Source: Limimaricola cinnabarinus LL-001
GTDB taxonomy: Bacteria; Pseudomonadota; Alphaproteobacteria; Rhodobacterales; Rhodobacteraceae
Length of the DNA: 64,000 nucleotides
Direction: 5' to 3'
Assembly: GCF_000466965.1 (NCBI RefSeq)
Contig: NZ_BATB01000011.1
Span: 1-64,000 of the forward strand
Positions 1 to 14,010 of this stretch are shown here, piece by piece (positions within the stretch are counted from its first letter, which is position 1; every line of letters starts with the position of its first letter). The notes beneath the pieces were generated by a model. That model had not been told where the DNA came from. It searched no databases and saw only the letters and a list, made by a program, of their open reading frames with translations. The position numbers were made by a program, and so were the translations under genes.

Positions 1-123
1 CTGCGCCGCCGGTGAGGGGCTATCTAGGGATGGGGCGCGTGAGTCGCAACAGCAAAAACGCCTCTCCGGAGCAAAAAGTTCTGATTGCCCGAAAAATCAG
101 CGATCTGAGCGGTTCGCGCGGCG

Positions 124-1263
124 CTAGAGGCTGTCGTGCAGGATCGCTTCCAGCGTGGCGACACCAAGCGGGAGAGGGTTGCCGCGCATGGAGGACGATC
201 CGCGCGAGGCTTCGGCCAGCACGGCGATCTCGGAAGCCTCGACGCCCATTGCCGCGAGACGGGGCAGGCCCCAGGCATCGATACGGGCTTCGAGAAGGTC
301 GATGGGGTCGCCCGTTTCGCCCAAGGCCGCGCCGATCCAAGACGCGACCTCGTGGTGACGGGTCAGGTCGCCCCCCTCCCCCGCCACGGCCCGCGCGTTG
401 GCGCGCAGAACACCGGGCAGGAGCCGCCCGCAAAGTGCGCCATGCGGTGCGCCGGTCGCTCCACCCAGCACGCCTGCGAAGCCATGCACCGCGCCCAGCC
501 CCGCATTGGCCAGCGCTAGCCCGCCGAACAGGCTGCTGAGCGCCAGATCGTCGCGCGCGGCCTCCTCCTCGTGCTGCATCAGGCATGACAGGGCCTTCAG
601 CCCGCGCGGGATCGCATCGCGGCACAGCGCGTCGGTGAAGGGGGTAGCGCGACACGAGAGATAGGGCTCGATGACCTGCGTCACTGCGTCGAGTCCCGAC
701 GCCAGTGTCACGCCGCGCGGCGCATGATCGGTGAGCGCGGGATCGACGATCGCCAGGTCGGCGAGCATCCGGTCATCGCGCAGGCTGACCTTGCGGCCAT
801 GGCTGGGCACGCCGATCACGGCGTTCTTGGTGACTTCGGCACCGGTGCCCGCGGTGGTCGGCAGGGCGATGAAGGGCAACGGGGCCACGTCGAGCGGACG
901 CCCCTCCCCCACCACCTCGAGATAGGTCATCGCCGGGTGCGGCGCCGGGATCAGCGCCGCCGCCGCCTTGCCCATGTCGATCGCCGAGCCGCCGCCCAAG
1001 GCCACCACGACATCGACCCGACGCTCTCGGCCCCGCGCCACCACGGCGTCGAGATCATCGAGCAGCGGCTCGCCGGTCTGACGGATCTCCTCGACCTCGG
1101 CCCCGAGCACGCGCAGTTCGGCGGCGAGGCGGTCGGCGACCGCGTGACTGCCACGCAGCAAGAGCACGCGGCCGCCGCTGGCACGGATCGCCGAGGCCGC
1201 TTTGGAAGCGCGGCCGCGCCCGAAGACCACGCGGCCCGCGGTGAGGATGTCGAAGCCGGTCAT
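124..1263 (-). CDS. Iron-containing alcohol dehydrogenase (maleylacetate-reductase-like), last gene of the glycerol operon
   Basis: The 379-residue product has the iron-containing alcohol dehydrogenase layout: a nucleotide-binding half with [11 protein letters not shown] (residues 90-100) and [16 protein letters not shown] (135-150), then a helical metal-binding half with [15 protein letters not shown] and APHGALCG. The last two motifs carry the two expected metal histidines, but the histidine usual in DAxxH is Gln196 here (DAVTQ), so metal binding may differ from classic members. Its ATG overlaps the glpK stop as ATGA, so it is probably translationally coupled to glycerol kinase. The family reduces or oxidises small aldehydes and alcohols with NAD(P)H. 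The real substrate is unknown; a three-carbon compound of glycerol catabolism is an inference from position. Confidence 0.85.
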   Translation of the reverse strand: MTGFDILTAGRVVFGRGRASKAASAIRASGGRVLLLRGSHAVADRLAAELRVLGAEVEEIRQTGEPLLDDLDAVVARGRERRVDVVVALGGGSAIDMGKAAAALIPAPHPAMTYLEVVGEGRPLDVAPLPFIALPTTAGTGAEVTKNAVIGVPSHGRKVSLRDDRMLADLAIVDPALTDHAPRGVTLASGLDAVTQVIEPYLSCRATPFTDALCRDAIPRGLKALSCLMQHEEEAARDDLALSSLFGGLALANAGLGAVHGFAGVLGGATGAPHGALCGRLLPGVLRANARAVAGEGGDLTRHHEVASWIGAALGETGDPIDLLEARIDAWGLPRLAAMGVEASEIAVLAEASRGSSSMRGNPLPLGVATLEAILHDSL

Positions 1264-2741
1264 ACCGAGCGCGTCGCGGCCACCGCGCGACGCCAAGCTC
1301 CGTAGCCCGCCTCGCGCGCGGCCTCGTCCATCGCGGGGCTGAAGCTGCGCTCCAGCTTCCAGCCCGCCGCGAAGCCCTCCATGTCGGGATAGATCCCCGC
1401 CTTCATTCCGGCGAGCCATGCGACGCCCAGCGCCGTGGTCTCGGTGATCTCGGGGCGATCGACGGGAGCGTCGGTGATGTCGGCGAGGAACTGCATGGTC
1501 CAGTCGCTGGCGCTCATGCCGCCGTCCACTCGCAAGGTCGCGGCGTCGCCTTCGCCCTGCCAGTCGGCGCGCATCGCCTCGAGGAGATCGCGGGTCTGGT
1601 AGCCGACGCTTTCCAGTGCAGCGCGCGCCATTTCGCGCGGGCCGGTGCTGCGGGTCAGGCCGAACACCGCGCCGCGGCAGTCGGGATCCCAATAGGGCGC
1701 GCCCAGGCCCGTGAAGGCGGGGACCATGATGACACGCTGCTGTGGGTCCGACCCCTCGGCCAGCCCTTGTGTCTCGGACGCCTTTTCGATCAGGCCGAGC
1801 CCGTCGCGCAGCCATTGCACCACCGCGCCCGCGATAAAGATCGAGCCTTCGAGCGCGTAGGTCGGCTTGCCGTCGAGTTGGTAGGCCACGGTGGTCAGCA
1901 GCCGGTGGGTCGAACGCACAGGCGTCTCGCCGGTGTTCATCAACGCAAAGCAGCCGGTGCCATAGGTGGATTTCAACATGCCTGGCGCGAAACAGGCTTG
2001 GCCCAGCGTCGCCGCCTGCTGGTCCCCCGCCACGCCGAGGATCGGGACGGGCGCGCCGAGCAGTTCGGTCGTGCCGAAATCGGCGGCGCAGTCGCGCACC
2101 TCGGGCAGCATCTCCATGGGAATGTCGAGCATGCCGCAGAGGGTGCTGCTCCAGCGTCCTTCATGGATGTCGTAGAGCATGGTACGGCAGGCATTGGTGG
2201 CGTCGGTGGCGTGTACGCGGCCGCCGGTGAGGTTCCAGATCAGCCACGTATCGACGGTGCCGAACATGAGTTCGCCCCCGCGCGCCCGGTCGCGCGCGCC
2301 TTCGACGTTATCGAGGATCCATTTGAGCTTGGTGCCCGAGAAATAGGGGTCGATGATCAGCCCGGTCTTGGCGATCACCGCCTCCTCCTCGCCCCGCTCG
2401 CGCCAGTCGCGGCAGAAGGCGGCGGTGCGGCGGTCTTGCCAGACGATGGCGTTGTGGATCGGGCGGCCGGTCTCGCGCTCCCATACCAGCGTGGTCTCGC
2501 GCTGGTTGGTGATGCCGATGCCAGCGATCTCGGTGGCGGCGATGCCGGTGGTCTCCAGTACTTCGCGGCAGACCTTGAGCGTGCAGTCCCACAGGTTGGC
2601 GGGGGCGTGCTCGACCCAGCCGCTGTCGGGGTAGTGCTGCGGGAACTCCTCCTGTGCCAGACCGACGATCTTCATCTGCGCATCAAAAAGGATGGCGCGG
2701 CTCGAGGTGGTGCCCTGATCGATGGCGAGGATGTGGGTCAT
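1260..2741 (-). CDS. glpK: Glycerol kinase
   Basis: This 493-residue cytoplasmic FGGY-family kinase makes sn-glycerol 3-phosphate from glycerol and ATP. It starts [17 protein letters not shown], the typical N-terminal phosphate-binding strand, and also shows [10 protein letters not shown] and the C-terminal [18 protein letters not shown] characteristic of GlpK. Length matches the family (about 495-500). I chose this ATG because the family signature begins at residue 4; an in-frame upstream extension has no family similarity. It lies downstream of the glycerol ABC transporter genes, so imported glycerol is phosphorylated here before GlpD oxidises the product. Confidence 0.96.
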   Translation of the reverse strand: MTHILAIDQGTTSSRAILFDAQMKIVGLAQEEFPQHYPDSGWVEHAPANLWDCTLKVCREVLETTGIAATEIAGIGITNQRETTLVWERETGRPIHNAIVWQDRRTAAFCRDWRERGEEEAVIAKTGLIIDPYFSGTKLKWILDNVEGARDRARGGELMFGTVDTWLIWNLTGGRVHATDATNACRTMLYDIHEGRWSSTLCGMLDIPMEMLPEVRDCAADFGTTELLGAPVPILGVAGDQQAATLGQACFAPGMLKSTYGTGCFALMNTGETPVRSTHRLLTTVAYQLDGKPTYALEGSIFIAGAVVQWLRDGLGLIEKASETQGLAEGSDPQQRVIMVPAFTGLGAPYWDPDCRGAVFGLTRSTGPREMARAALESVGYQTRDLLEAMRADWQGEGDAATLRVDGGMSASDWTMQFLADITDAPVDRPEITETTALGVAWLAGMKAGIYPDMEGFAAGWKLERSFSPAMDEAAREAGYGAWRRAVAATRSV

Positions 2742-2833
2742 CGGATGCTCGTGTCTTGGAAAAGGGCGCGCCACGAAGGGGGAGGCTTCGCGGCGCGAAT
2801 ACCGGGGCCCGAGGGCCCCGGCGGTTCACAGGC

Positions 2834-4552
<1,719 letters not shown>

Positions 4553-4615
4553 ATGGTTTCCTCCCATTTATCGAACCGACGCCGTCCTCCCCGAACGGCG
4601 CTTCTTAAAAGCTCG

Positions 4616-4888
4616 TCAGACCCAGCGGAACACCGCCGCGGCGTAGACGAGACAGACCAGCATCGCCCAGGGCTGGGCCGCATCGACCAGACCCAACCAG
4701 GCGAGATTGATGAAGGCGGAGCCCAGAAGCGTGATGAAGAGCCGGTCGCCGCGCGTCGTTTCGATCCCCAGCACGCCGGTGCGCGGCGTCTCGGGATAGC
4801 GAATCGCCAGCACCGTGAAGATCATCAGAAGCAGCGCGATCGTGCCAAAGAAGATCGCCGTCGGGACCGTCCATGCCATCCATGCCAT
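4616..4888 (-). CDS. glpU: DUF2160 small membrane protein of the glycerol transporter
   Basis: This 90-residue protein has about three hydrophobic segments (WTVPTAIFFGTIALLLMIFT, LFITLLGSAFINLAWLGLVD and the C-terminal MLVCLVYAAAVFRWV) and matches the DUF2160 family encoded between permease and binding-protein genes in glycerol ABC operons. Its exact role is not known; an accessory subunit of the permease is the usual guess. The start MAWMAW is preceded by GGGAGAGACGAC, a plausible ribosome-binding site, and lies 16 bases after the glpQ stop. A second in-frame ATG three codons later is also possible. Confidence 0.85.
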   Translation of the reverse strand: MAWMAWTVPTAIFFGTIALLLMIFTVLAIRYPETPRTGVLGIETTRGDRLFITLLGSAFINLAWLGLVDAAQPWAMLVCLVYAAAVFRWV

Positions 4889-4904
4889 GTCGTCTCTCCC
4901 TCTC

Positions 4905-7761
<2,857 letters not shown>

Positions 7762-7762
7762 G

Positions 7763-8851
<1,089 letters not shown>

Positions 8852-8876
8852 TCTCGTCCTCCCCGGTCGCGCGGCC

Positions 8877-10469
8877 TCAGCCGTGCCGCGCGGCCCTCTC
8901 TCCCTGCATCCAGTCCTCCAGCGCCGCCGCCTGATCTCCCGTCAGGCGAAGCCCCAGCTTCGATCTTCTCCACAGCACGTCATCCGCGCTGCGAGCGTAT
9001 TCCTTTTCGACGAGCCATGCGACCTCGGCCTCGGTCAGCGTCGCGCCGAAATCGCGGCCCAGATCTTCCGGGCGCTTTGCATCGCCGAGGATGAGCCGCG
9101 CCTCGGTGCCGTAGGCGCGCACCAGCCGCCGCGCCCAGCGCCGGTCGAGGAACGGATAGTCCGCCTCCAGACCCGCGATCAGCGCCTCGACCCCGTCCAC
9201 CGGGAAATCGCCGCCGGGCAGTGCGACGCCCGCCGTCCAATGACCCTTCTTGGTCTCGAAGAAGGGCGCGATCTTCTCCATCGCGCTCTCGGCAAGGCGG
9301 CGATAGGTGGTGATCTTTCCGCCAAAAACGTTGAGCACCGGCGCGCCACCTGTCGCGTTGACCTTGAGCGTGTAGTCCCGCGTCGCCGCCGTGGCCGAAC
9401 TGGCCCCGTCATCATAGAGCGGACGCACCCCGGAATAGGTCCAGACGATGTCGTCGCGCGTCACCTCGCGCTCGAAATAGCGACTCGCGAAGCGGCACAG
9501 ATACTCCTGCTCCTCGGGTGTGCAGACAGCTGGTTCCGACGGATCGGGGTGGTCGGCATCGGTGGTGCCGATCAACGTGAAATCGGTCTCGTAGGGGATC
9601 GCGAAGATGATCCGCCCGTCGGTGCCCTGAAAGAAATAGCACTTGTCGTGGTCATAGAGCCGCTCGGTGACGATGTGGCTGCCGCGCACGAGGCGCACGC
9701 CTTCGCGCGTCTCCACATCGATCGCGCCCTTGAGCAGCTTGCCGACCCACGGGCCACCCGCATTGACCAGCATCCGGGCACGGTGCGTGCGCCGCGCGCC
9801 GGTTTCGCGATCCTCAACCTTGACGGCCCAGAGATCGCCCTCCCGCGCGGCGTGCAGCACGCGGGTCCGCGTCATGATCCGCGCGCCGCGCGCCTCGGCG
9901 TCGCGGGCGTTGAGCACGACAAGACGCGAATCCTCGACCCAGCAGTCGGAATATTCGTAGGCCGTCTCGAATTTGGGATCGAGAGGCGCGCCCGCCGGGT
10001 CGCGCTGCAGATCGAGCGTGCTGGTGCCGGGCAGGATCTTCCGCCCGCCCAGATGGTCGTACATGAACAGCCCCAGCCGGATCAGCCAGGCCGGGCGGCG
10101 GCCCCGCATCCACGGCATTACCGTGCCCAGAAGCTTCGAGGTCGGCGTGTCGCTCTCGAACCGCATGCTGGGATGATAGGGCAGCACGAAGCGCATCGGC
10201 CACGAGATATGCGGCATGGCGCGCAGCAGCGTCTCGCGCTCGATCAGCGCTTCCCGCACCAGCCGGAACTCGAAATATTCGAGGTAGCGCAGCCCGCCAT
10301 GGAACAGCTTGGTCGAAGAGGAGGAGGTCGCCTGCGCCAAATCGTCCATCTCGGCCAGCACCACCGACAGACCGCGTCCGGCGGCGTCGCGTGCGATGCC
10401 GCAGCCATTGATGCCGCCGCCGATCACGAAAAGATCCGAGACCGGCTCCGATGCCTGAGATGACGACAC
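8877..10469 (-). CDS. glpD: Aerobic glycerol-3-phosphate dehydrogenase (FAD)
   Basis: This 530-residue membrane-associated flavoprotein oxidises sn-glycerol 3-phosphate to dihydroxyacetone phosphate and passes electrons to quinone. The N-terminus has the FAD-binding LFVIGGGINGCGIARDAAGR, followed by SSSSTKLFHGGLRYLE, which is a GlpD hallmark, and later NVFGGKITTYRRLAE. I chose a GTG start because GGGAGGG stands six bases upstream and no ATG gives a sensible N-terminus. It is the promoter-proximal gene of the glycerol operon and diverges from glpR, so GlpR repression is expected to control the whole operon. Confidence 0.95.
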   Translation of the reverse strand: MSSSQASEPVSDLFVIGGGINGCGIARDAAGRGLSVVLAEMDDLAQATSSSSTKLFHGGLRYLEYFEFRLVREALIERETLLRAMPHISWPMRFVLPYHPSMRFESDTPTSKLLGTVMPWMRGRRPAWLIRLGLFMYDHLGGRKILPGTSTLDLQRDPAGAPLDPKFETAYEYSDCWVEDSRLVVLNARDAEARGARIMTRTRVLHAAREGDLWAVKVEDRETGARRTHRARMLVNAGGPWVGKLLKGAIDVETREGVRLVRGSHIVTERLYDHDKCYFFQGTDGRIIFAIPYETDFTLIGTTDADHPDPSEPAVCTPEEQEYLCRFASRYFEREVTRDDIVWTYSGVRPLYDDGASSATAATRDYTLKVNATGGAPVLNVFGGKITTYRRLAESAMEKIAPFFETKKGHWTAGVALPGGDFPVDGVEALIAGLEADYPFLDRRWARRLVRAYGTEARLILGDAKRPEDLGRDFGATLTEAEVAWLVEKEYARSADDVLWRRSKLGLRLTGDQAAALEDWMQGERAARHG

Positions 10470-10540
10470 GTGGACCCTCCCGCCCGGTGTTCGGTTCAAC
10501 GGCGAGACTGCATCTTCGAGCCGCGTCTGGCAAGTGCAAT

Positions 10541-10563
10541 TTTTCGTTTTCGTTCGCTTTTCG
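10541..10563. promoter_or_regulatory. Candidate GlpR operator (TTTTCG direct repeats)
   Basis: Three copies of TTTTCG (10541-10546, 10547-10552, 10558-10563) stand in the 248-base region between divergent glpD and glpR. DeoR-family repressors often bind short tandem repeats of this kind, so this is the best candidate operator. A second repeat-like stretch with three ATTCCG copies lies at about 10649-10671, closer to glpR. No clear -10/-35 pair was assigned. Confidence 0.4.
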
Positions 10564-10717
10564 CAGGCGCCCCACCTTGGACGGAGCCTTACCACACGAA
10601 GGATTCGGGTGCGCCGGTTCCGGAGACGCGACCTCCAAGGGTGTCGCAATTCCGCGATTCCGTTGCATTCCGCACAATACCGCGCATTATGGAACATTCA
10701 CGAGGGGAACCGCGCCG

Positions 10718-11497
10718 ATGTCACAGAGCTTTCGCCAACCCGAGATCCTCGAGATCGCGCGCCGCGAGGGGCGCGTCACCGTCGAGGGGCTGGCCGAGCA
10801 TTTCAACGTCACGCTGCAGACGATCCGCCGCGACCTGACCGATCTGGCCGAGGCAGGACGGCTCGACCGGGTGCATGGCGGCGCGGTGCTGCCATCGGGC
10901 ACCGTCAATATCGGCTACGAGCACCGCCGAAGCCTCAACCCCGGCCCTAAATCCGCGATCGCCGCCGCCTGCGCCGCCGATATCTCGGACAACGCCTCCA
11001 TCTTCCTCAACATCGGCACCTCGACCGAGGCCGTGGCCCGCGCGCTCTTGCGCCATCGCGGGCTGATGGTGGTGACAAACAACATCAACGTGGCCCATAT
11101 TCTCGCCGAAAACGCCGAGGCGCAGGTGATCGTCACCGGTGGCACGCTCAGGCGTTCGGATGGCGGGCTGGTGGGTGCGCTCACGACCCAGACGATCCAG
11201 CAGTTCAAGTTTGATCTCGCGGTGATCGGCTGCTCCGCCCTCGACGAGAGTGGCGACCTGCTCGACTTCGACATCGAGGAGGTCGGCGTGAACCAGAGCC
11301 TTCTGGGCCGCTCGCGCCGCACGGTGCTGGTGGCCGATCGCTCCAAGTTCTCGCGCACGGCGCCTGCGCGCATCGCCTCGCTGCGCGAAATCGACGCCTT
11401 CTACACCGATGCGCTGCCGCCCGCCGCGCTGGCGCAGCGATGCGCCGACTGGGGCACGCGGATCGTCATCGCCCCCGCCGATCCGGCCGCGAACTGA
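10718..11497 (+). CDS. glpR: DeoR-family repressor of glycerol genes
   Basis: This 259-residue DeoR-type regulator has an N-terminal winged helix-turn-helix (VTVEGLAEHFNVTLQTIRRD, residues about 20-39) and a C-terminal sugar-phosphate sensor domain with NIGTSTEAVARAL and VVTNNINVAHIL. The family responds to glycerol 3-phosphate and represses glp genes; the divergent position next to glpD supports that role. GAGGGG lies 9 bases upstream of the ATG. The upstream in-frame extension has no family similarity and overlaps the presumed operator, so I rejected it. Confidence 0.92.
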   Translation: MSQSFRQPEILEIARREGRVTVEGLAEHFNVTLQTIRRDLTDLAEAGRLDRVHGGAVLPSGTVNIGYEHRRSLNPGPKSAIAAACAADISDNASIFLNIGTSTEAVARALLRHRGLMVVTNNINVAHILAENAEAQVIVTGGTLRRSDGGLVGALTTQTIQQFKFDLAVIGCSALDESGDLLDFDIEEVGVNQSLLGRSRRTVLVADRSKFSRTAPARIASLREIDAFYTDALPPAALAQRCADWGTRIVIAPADPAAN

Positions 11498-11572
11498 TCG
11501 GTCCCGCACTGGCACATCGGCGCACCAGCCCCTAAATGGGGCCGGTGTTCCAGACCCGCGCCCGGAGGCTCC

Positions 11573-12226
11573 ATGCAATCCGCCCTGCCCAGACTGGCCT
11601 TTCGGCTGGTGCTGATCGTCCTGCTGATCGCGGGAAATCTGTGGCTGGCGCTATGGTTGCGCGATTTCGCCGCCGAGATGGCCGCGCAGGGCCGGATCGA
11701 ACTGTTCGGCGCCACCGTGGCCGGGCTGCTGCTGCTCTATGCGCTGGTGCTGGCGATCCCCTTCGTGCCGGGGGCCGAGATCGGTTTGGCGCTGCTGATG
11801 ACGCATGGGGCCTCCGCCGCGCCTTTTGTCTGGGGCGCGACGGTTCTGGGGCTGAGCTTTGCCTACGGGGCGGGCCTCGCCCTGTCGGGACCCCGCATCT
11901 GCGCGGCGCTGGAGCGGCACGGTTTTGCCCGCGCGGCGGCGACGCTGGGCCGGTTGCGGGAAACCGACCCCGAAACCCGGATACGGCGACTTGAGGACAG
12001 CGTGCCGCGCTGGGCGCGGGCCTGGGTGCTGCGGCGGCGTCACCTTCTGCTGGCGCTGCTGATCAACCTGCCGGGCAATTCGCTGATCGGCGGCGGTGGC
12101 GGCATCCTGCTCGCCGCTGGGCTAAGTCGTCTGTTCCGGCCCCTGCCGCTGCTGCTCACCCTCGGGCTTGCCACTGCCCCTGTGCCACTTCTGGTAATGA
12201 TCATCGGGCCGGGCATCCTCGGCTGA
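11573..12226 (+). CDS. Membrane protein of unknown function (VTT-like features)
   Basis: I do not recognise this 217-residue protein with certainty. It has about five hydrophobic segments, starting with AFRLVLIVLLIAGNLWLALW, and two glycine-containing re-entrant-like stretches, PFVPGAEIGLALLM (near 65) and LPGNSLIGGGGGILLAAG (near 165). Such paired motifs recall the VTT/DedA/TVP38 group, but the match is weak. A charged cytoplasmic stretch rich in Arg and Glu separates the halves (about 120-150). It stands alone between glpR and the urease genes on the same strand. Function unknown. Confidence 0.75.
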   Translation: MQSALPRLAFRLVLIVLLIAGNLWLALWLRDFAAEMAAQGRIELFGATVAGLLLLYALVLAIPFVPGAEIGLALLMTHGASAAPFVWGATVLGLSFAYGAGLALSGPRICAALERHGFARAAATLGRLRETDPETRIRRLEDSVPRWARAWVLRRRHLLLALLINLPGNSLIGGGGGILLAAGLSRLFRPLPLLLTLGLATAPVPLLVMIIGPGILG

Positions 12227-12375
12227 TACACCAGCGCCTCATTATCGCGCATTCGCTGCCTAGGAGTGAGATGTTTTCGGGCGATTGACGAAACGACCGG
12301 CATGCTCTGCCTGCAAAAGTGGCCAAGGCGTGCCCGTCGCGCCAAACCTTCCGGCAAACCGCCGCCGGAGACCCC

Positions 12376-13218
12376 ATGCTGCAGCAGTTGCCCCGCCCTG
12401 CTCCCGACATCGCGCCGTCCGGGCCGCCCCGCGCGCGCGGCCTGCTGCGGATCACCGCCGAGGTGGATGCGACAGGCGCCGCGCGGCTTGGGCTGCTGCG
12501 GCAGGAGGGGGCGCTCAGGGCGCTGTTCCCCCGCCTGCCGAACCGGGTCGAGGCGGTCGTTCTCAACACCTCCGGCGGGGCGACGGGCGGCGACCGGCTG
12601 CGCATTGAGGCCGAGGCCGGGCCGGGCGCGCATCTGCGCCTCACCACCCAGGCCGCCGAGCGCGCCTACCGGGCCACGGGCAGCGTTCCGGCGCGGATTC
12701 GCAACCACCTCCGCGTGGCCACAGGCGCCCGGCTCGACTGGCTGCCGCAGGAGACGATCCTGTTCGAGGGCTGCCATCTCGACCGCCGCCTCACGCTCGA
12801 CCTCGCCCCCGGCGGCCGGGCGCTGATCGTGGAGCCGGTGATCTTCGGCCGCGTGCTGATGGGCGAGAGCCTGCGTGATGCGCGGTTTCGCGACCGGGTC
12901 GAGATCCGCCGCGACGGCGTGCCGCTCTATCTCGACGCGCTCTCCTTCTCGGGTGATGTGACGGCCCATCTCGCCCGCCCGGCGGTGGCCAATGGTGCCG
13001 CCGCGATGGCGAGCGTGATCCTCGCCGCCCCCGAGGCCGAGAGCCACCTCGCGCCCTTGCGCGCCGCCCTGCCCGCCGCCGCCGGGGCCACGCTTCTGGC
13101 CCCCGATCTTCTCGTTCTGCGCCTGCTTGCCGCCGACGGGTTCGATCTGCGCGCGGCGCTGCTGCCCGTGCTCGACCGGCTCACCGGCGGCACGCTTCCC
13201 GCCTCATGGAGACTGTGA
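12376..13218 (+). CDS. ureD: Urease accessory protein UreD
   Basis: This 280-residue protein is the UreD/UreH scaffold that, with UreF and UreG, delivers nickel into apo-urease. It shows the family signatures [13 protein letters not shown] near residue 60 and QETILFEGC near 130. A GGAG ribosome-binding site lies just upstream of the chosen ATG; an in-frame upstream extension lacks similarity. It opens the cluster, one base before ureA, so all urease genes are probably co-transcribed. Confidence 0.93.
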   Translation: MLQQLPRPAPDIAPSGPPRARGLLRITAEVDATGAARLGLLRQEGALRALFPRLPNRVEAVVLNTSGGATGGDRLRIEAEAGPGAHLRLTTQAAERAYRATGSVPARIRNHLRVATGARLDWLPQETILFEGCHLDRRLTLDLAPGGRALIVEPVIFGRVLMGESLRDARFRDRVEIRRDGVPLYLDALSFSGDVTAHLARPAVANGAAAMASVILAAPEAESHLAPLRAALPAAAGATLLAPDLLVLRLLAADGFDLRAALLPVLDRLTGGTLPASWRL

Positions 13219-13219
13219 C

Positions 13220-13522
13220 ATGAACCTCACCCCCCGCGAAAAGGACAAGCTGCTGGTGTCCATGGCCGCCGAGGTGGCCCGCCGCCGCCTCGCCCGCGGC
13301 GTCAAGCTCAACCATCCCGAAGCGATCGCGCTGATCACCGACGCGGTGGTCGAGGGCGCGCGCGACGGGCGCTCGGTCGCCGACATGATGCAGGCCGGGG
13401 CCGAGGTGATCACCCGCGCGCAATGCATGGAGGGCGTGCCCGAGATGATCGCCGAGGTGCAGGTCGAGGCGACCTTTCCCGACGGGACCAAGCTCGTCAC
13501 CGTGCATGACCCAATCCGCTGA
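13220..13522 (+). CDS. ureA: Urease subunit gamma
   Basis: This 100-residue protein is the small structural gamma subunit of urease, exactly the usual length for a separate UreA. It begins [20 protein letters not shown] and contains [20 protein letters not shown] and [20 protein letters not shown], all typical. The ATG lies one base after the ureD stop. Gamma, beta and alpha are separate genes here, as in Klebsiella-type ureases, and assemble into an (ABC)3 trimer that hydrolyses urea to ammonia and carbamate. Confidence 0.97.
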   Translation: MNLTPREKDKLLVSMAAEVARRRLARGVKLNHPEAIALITDAVVEGARDGRSVADMMQAGAEVITRAQCMEGVPEMIAEVQVEATFPDGTKLVTVHDPIR

Positions 13523-13558
13523 CCAGACCCCCGGCCCGATCCGCCGAAAGGACGACAG

Positions 13559-13708
13559 ATGACCCGCATTCTCTTCGCCACCCCGCTTGTCCTTCCCGCC
13601 CCGGCGCTGGCCCATGCGGGTTCTGCGCATCAGCACGCGGGCTGGGCCGGGCCGCTCCTCGGCCTCGCACTGCTCGCCGCCGCGATCCTGCGGGGTCTGC
13701 GCGCATGA
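13559..13708 (+). CDS. Small HAG-motif membrane peptide between ureA and ureB
   Basis: This 49-codon frame begins 36 bases after ureA, has a good ribosome-binding site (GAAAGGA, 7 bases before ATG) and ends with a TGA that overlaps the ureB ATG as ATGA. The predicted peptide has a signal-like N-terminus ending in [10 protein letters not shown] (residues 12-21), a histidine-bearing linker (three His, at 19, 24 and 26) and a hydrophobic stretch [16 protein letters not shown]. HupE/UreJ nickel permeases start with a similar signal sequence and histidines, so it may be a shortened relative or a separate nickel-related peptide. Function is unknown; that it is translated rests on spacing, the ribosome-binding site and the overlap. 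Confidence 0.65.
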   Translation: MTRILFATPLVLPAPALAHAGSAHQHAGWAGPLLGLALLAAAILRGLRA

Positions 13709-14010
13709 TCCCCGGAGAGCTGATGCCGCGAGACGGCGAGATCGAGCTGAACGCAGGATCCGAGGCGATCACCCTGATGGTCGCCAACACCGGCGACCGG
13801 CCCGTGCAGGTCGGCAGCCATTTCCACTTTGCCGAAGCCAATCCCGGCCTCGATTTCGACCGCAACGCCGCGCATGGCCGCCGCCTCGACATCGCCAGCG
13901 GCACGGCGGTACGCTTCGAGCCGGGCCAGCGCCGCGAGGTGCGGCTGATCGAGATCGGTGGCGACCGGCGGATCTTCGGCTTTCAGGGCAACGTGATGGG
14001 AGACCTCTGA
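13705..14010 (+). CDS. ureB: Urease subunit beta
   Basis: This 101-residue protein is the beta structural subunit. It begins [18 protein letters not shown] and contains [18 protein letters not shown] and the terminal [10 protein letters not shown] region, all diagnostic for UreB. The start overlaps the preceding small peptide gene by four bases, and the stop overlaps the ureC start by one (TGATG), so translation of the structural genes looks tightly coupled. Confidence 0.97.
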   Translation: MIPGELMPRDGEIELNAGSEAITLMVANTGDRPVQVGSHFHFAEANPGLDFDRNAAHGRRLDIASGTAVRFEPGQRREVRLIEIGGDRRIFGFQGNVMGDL

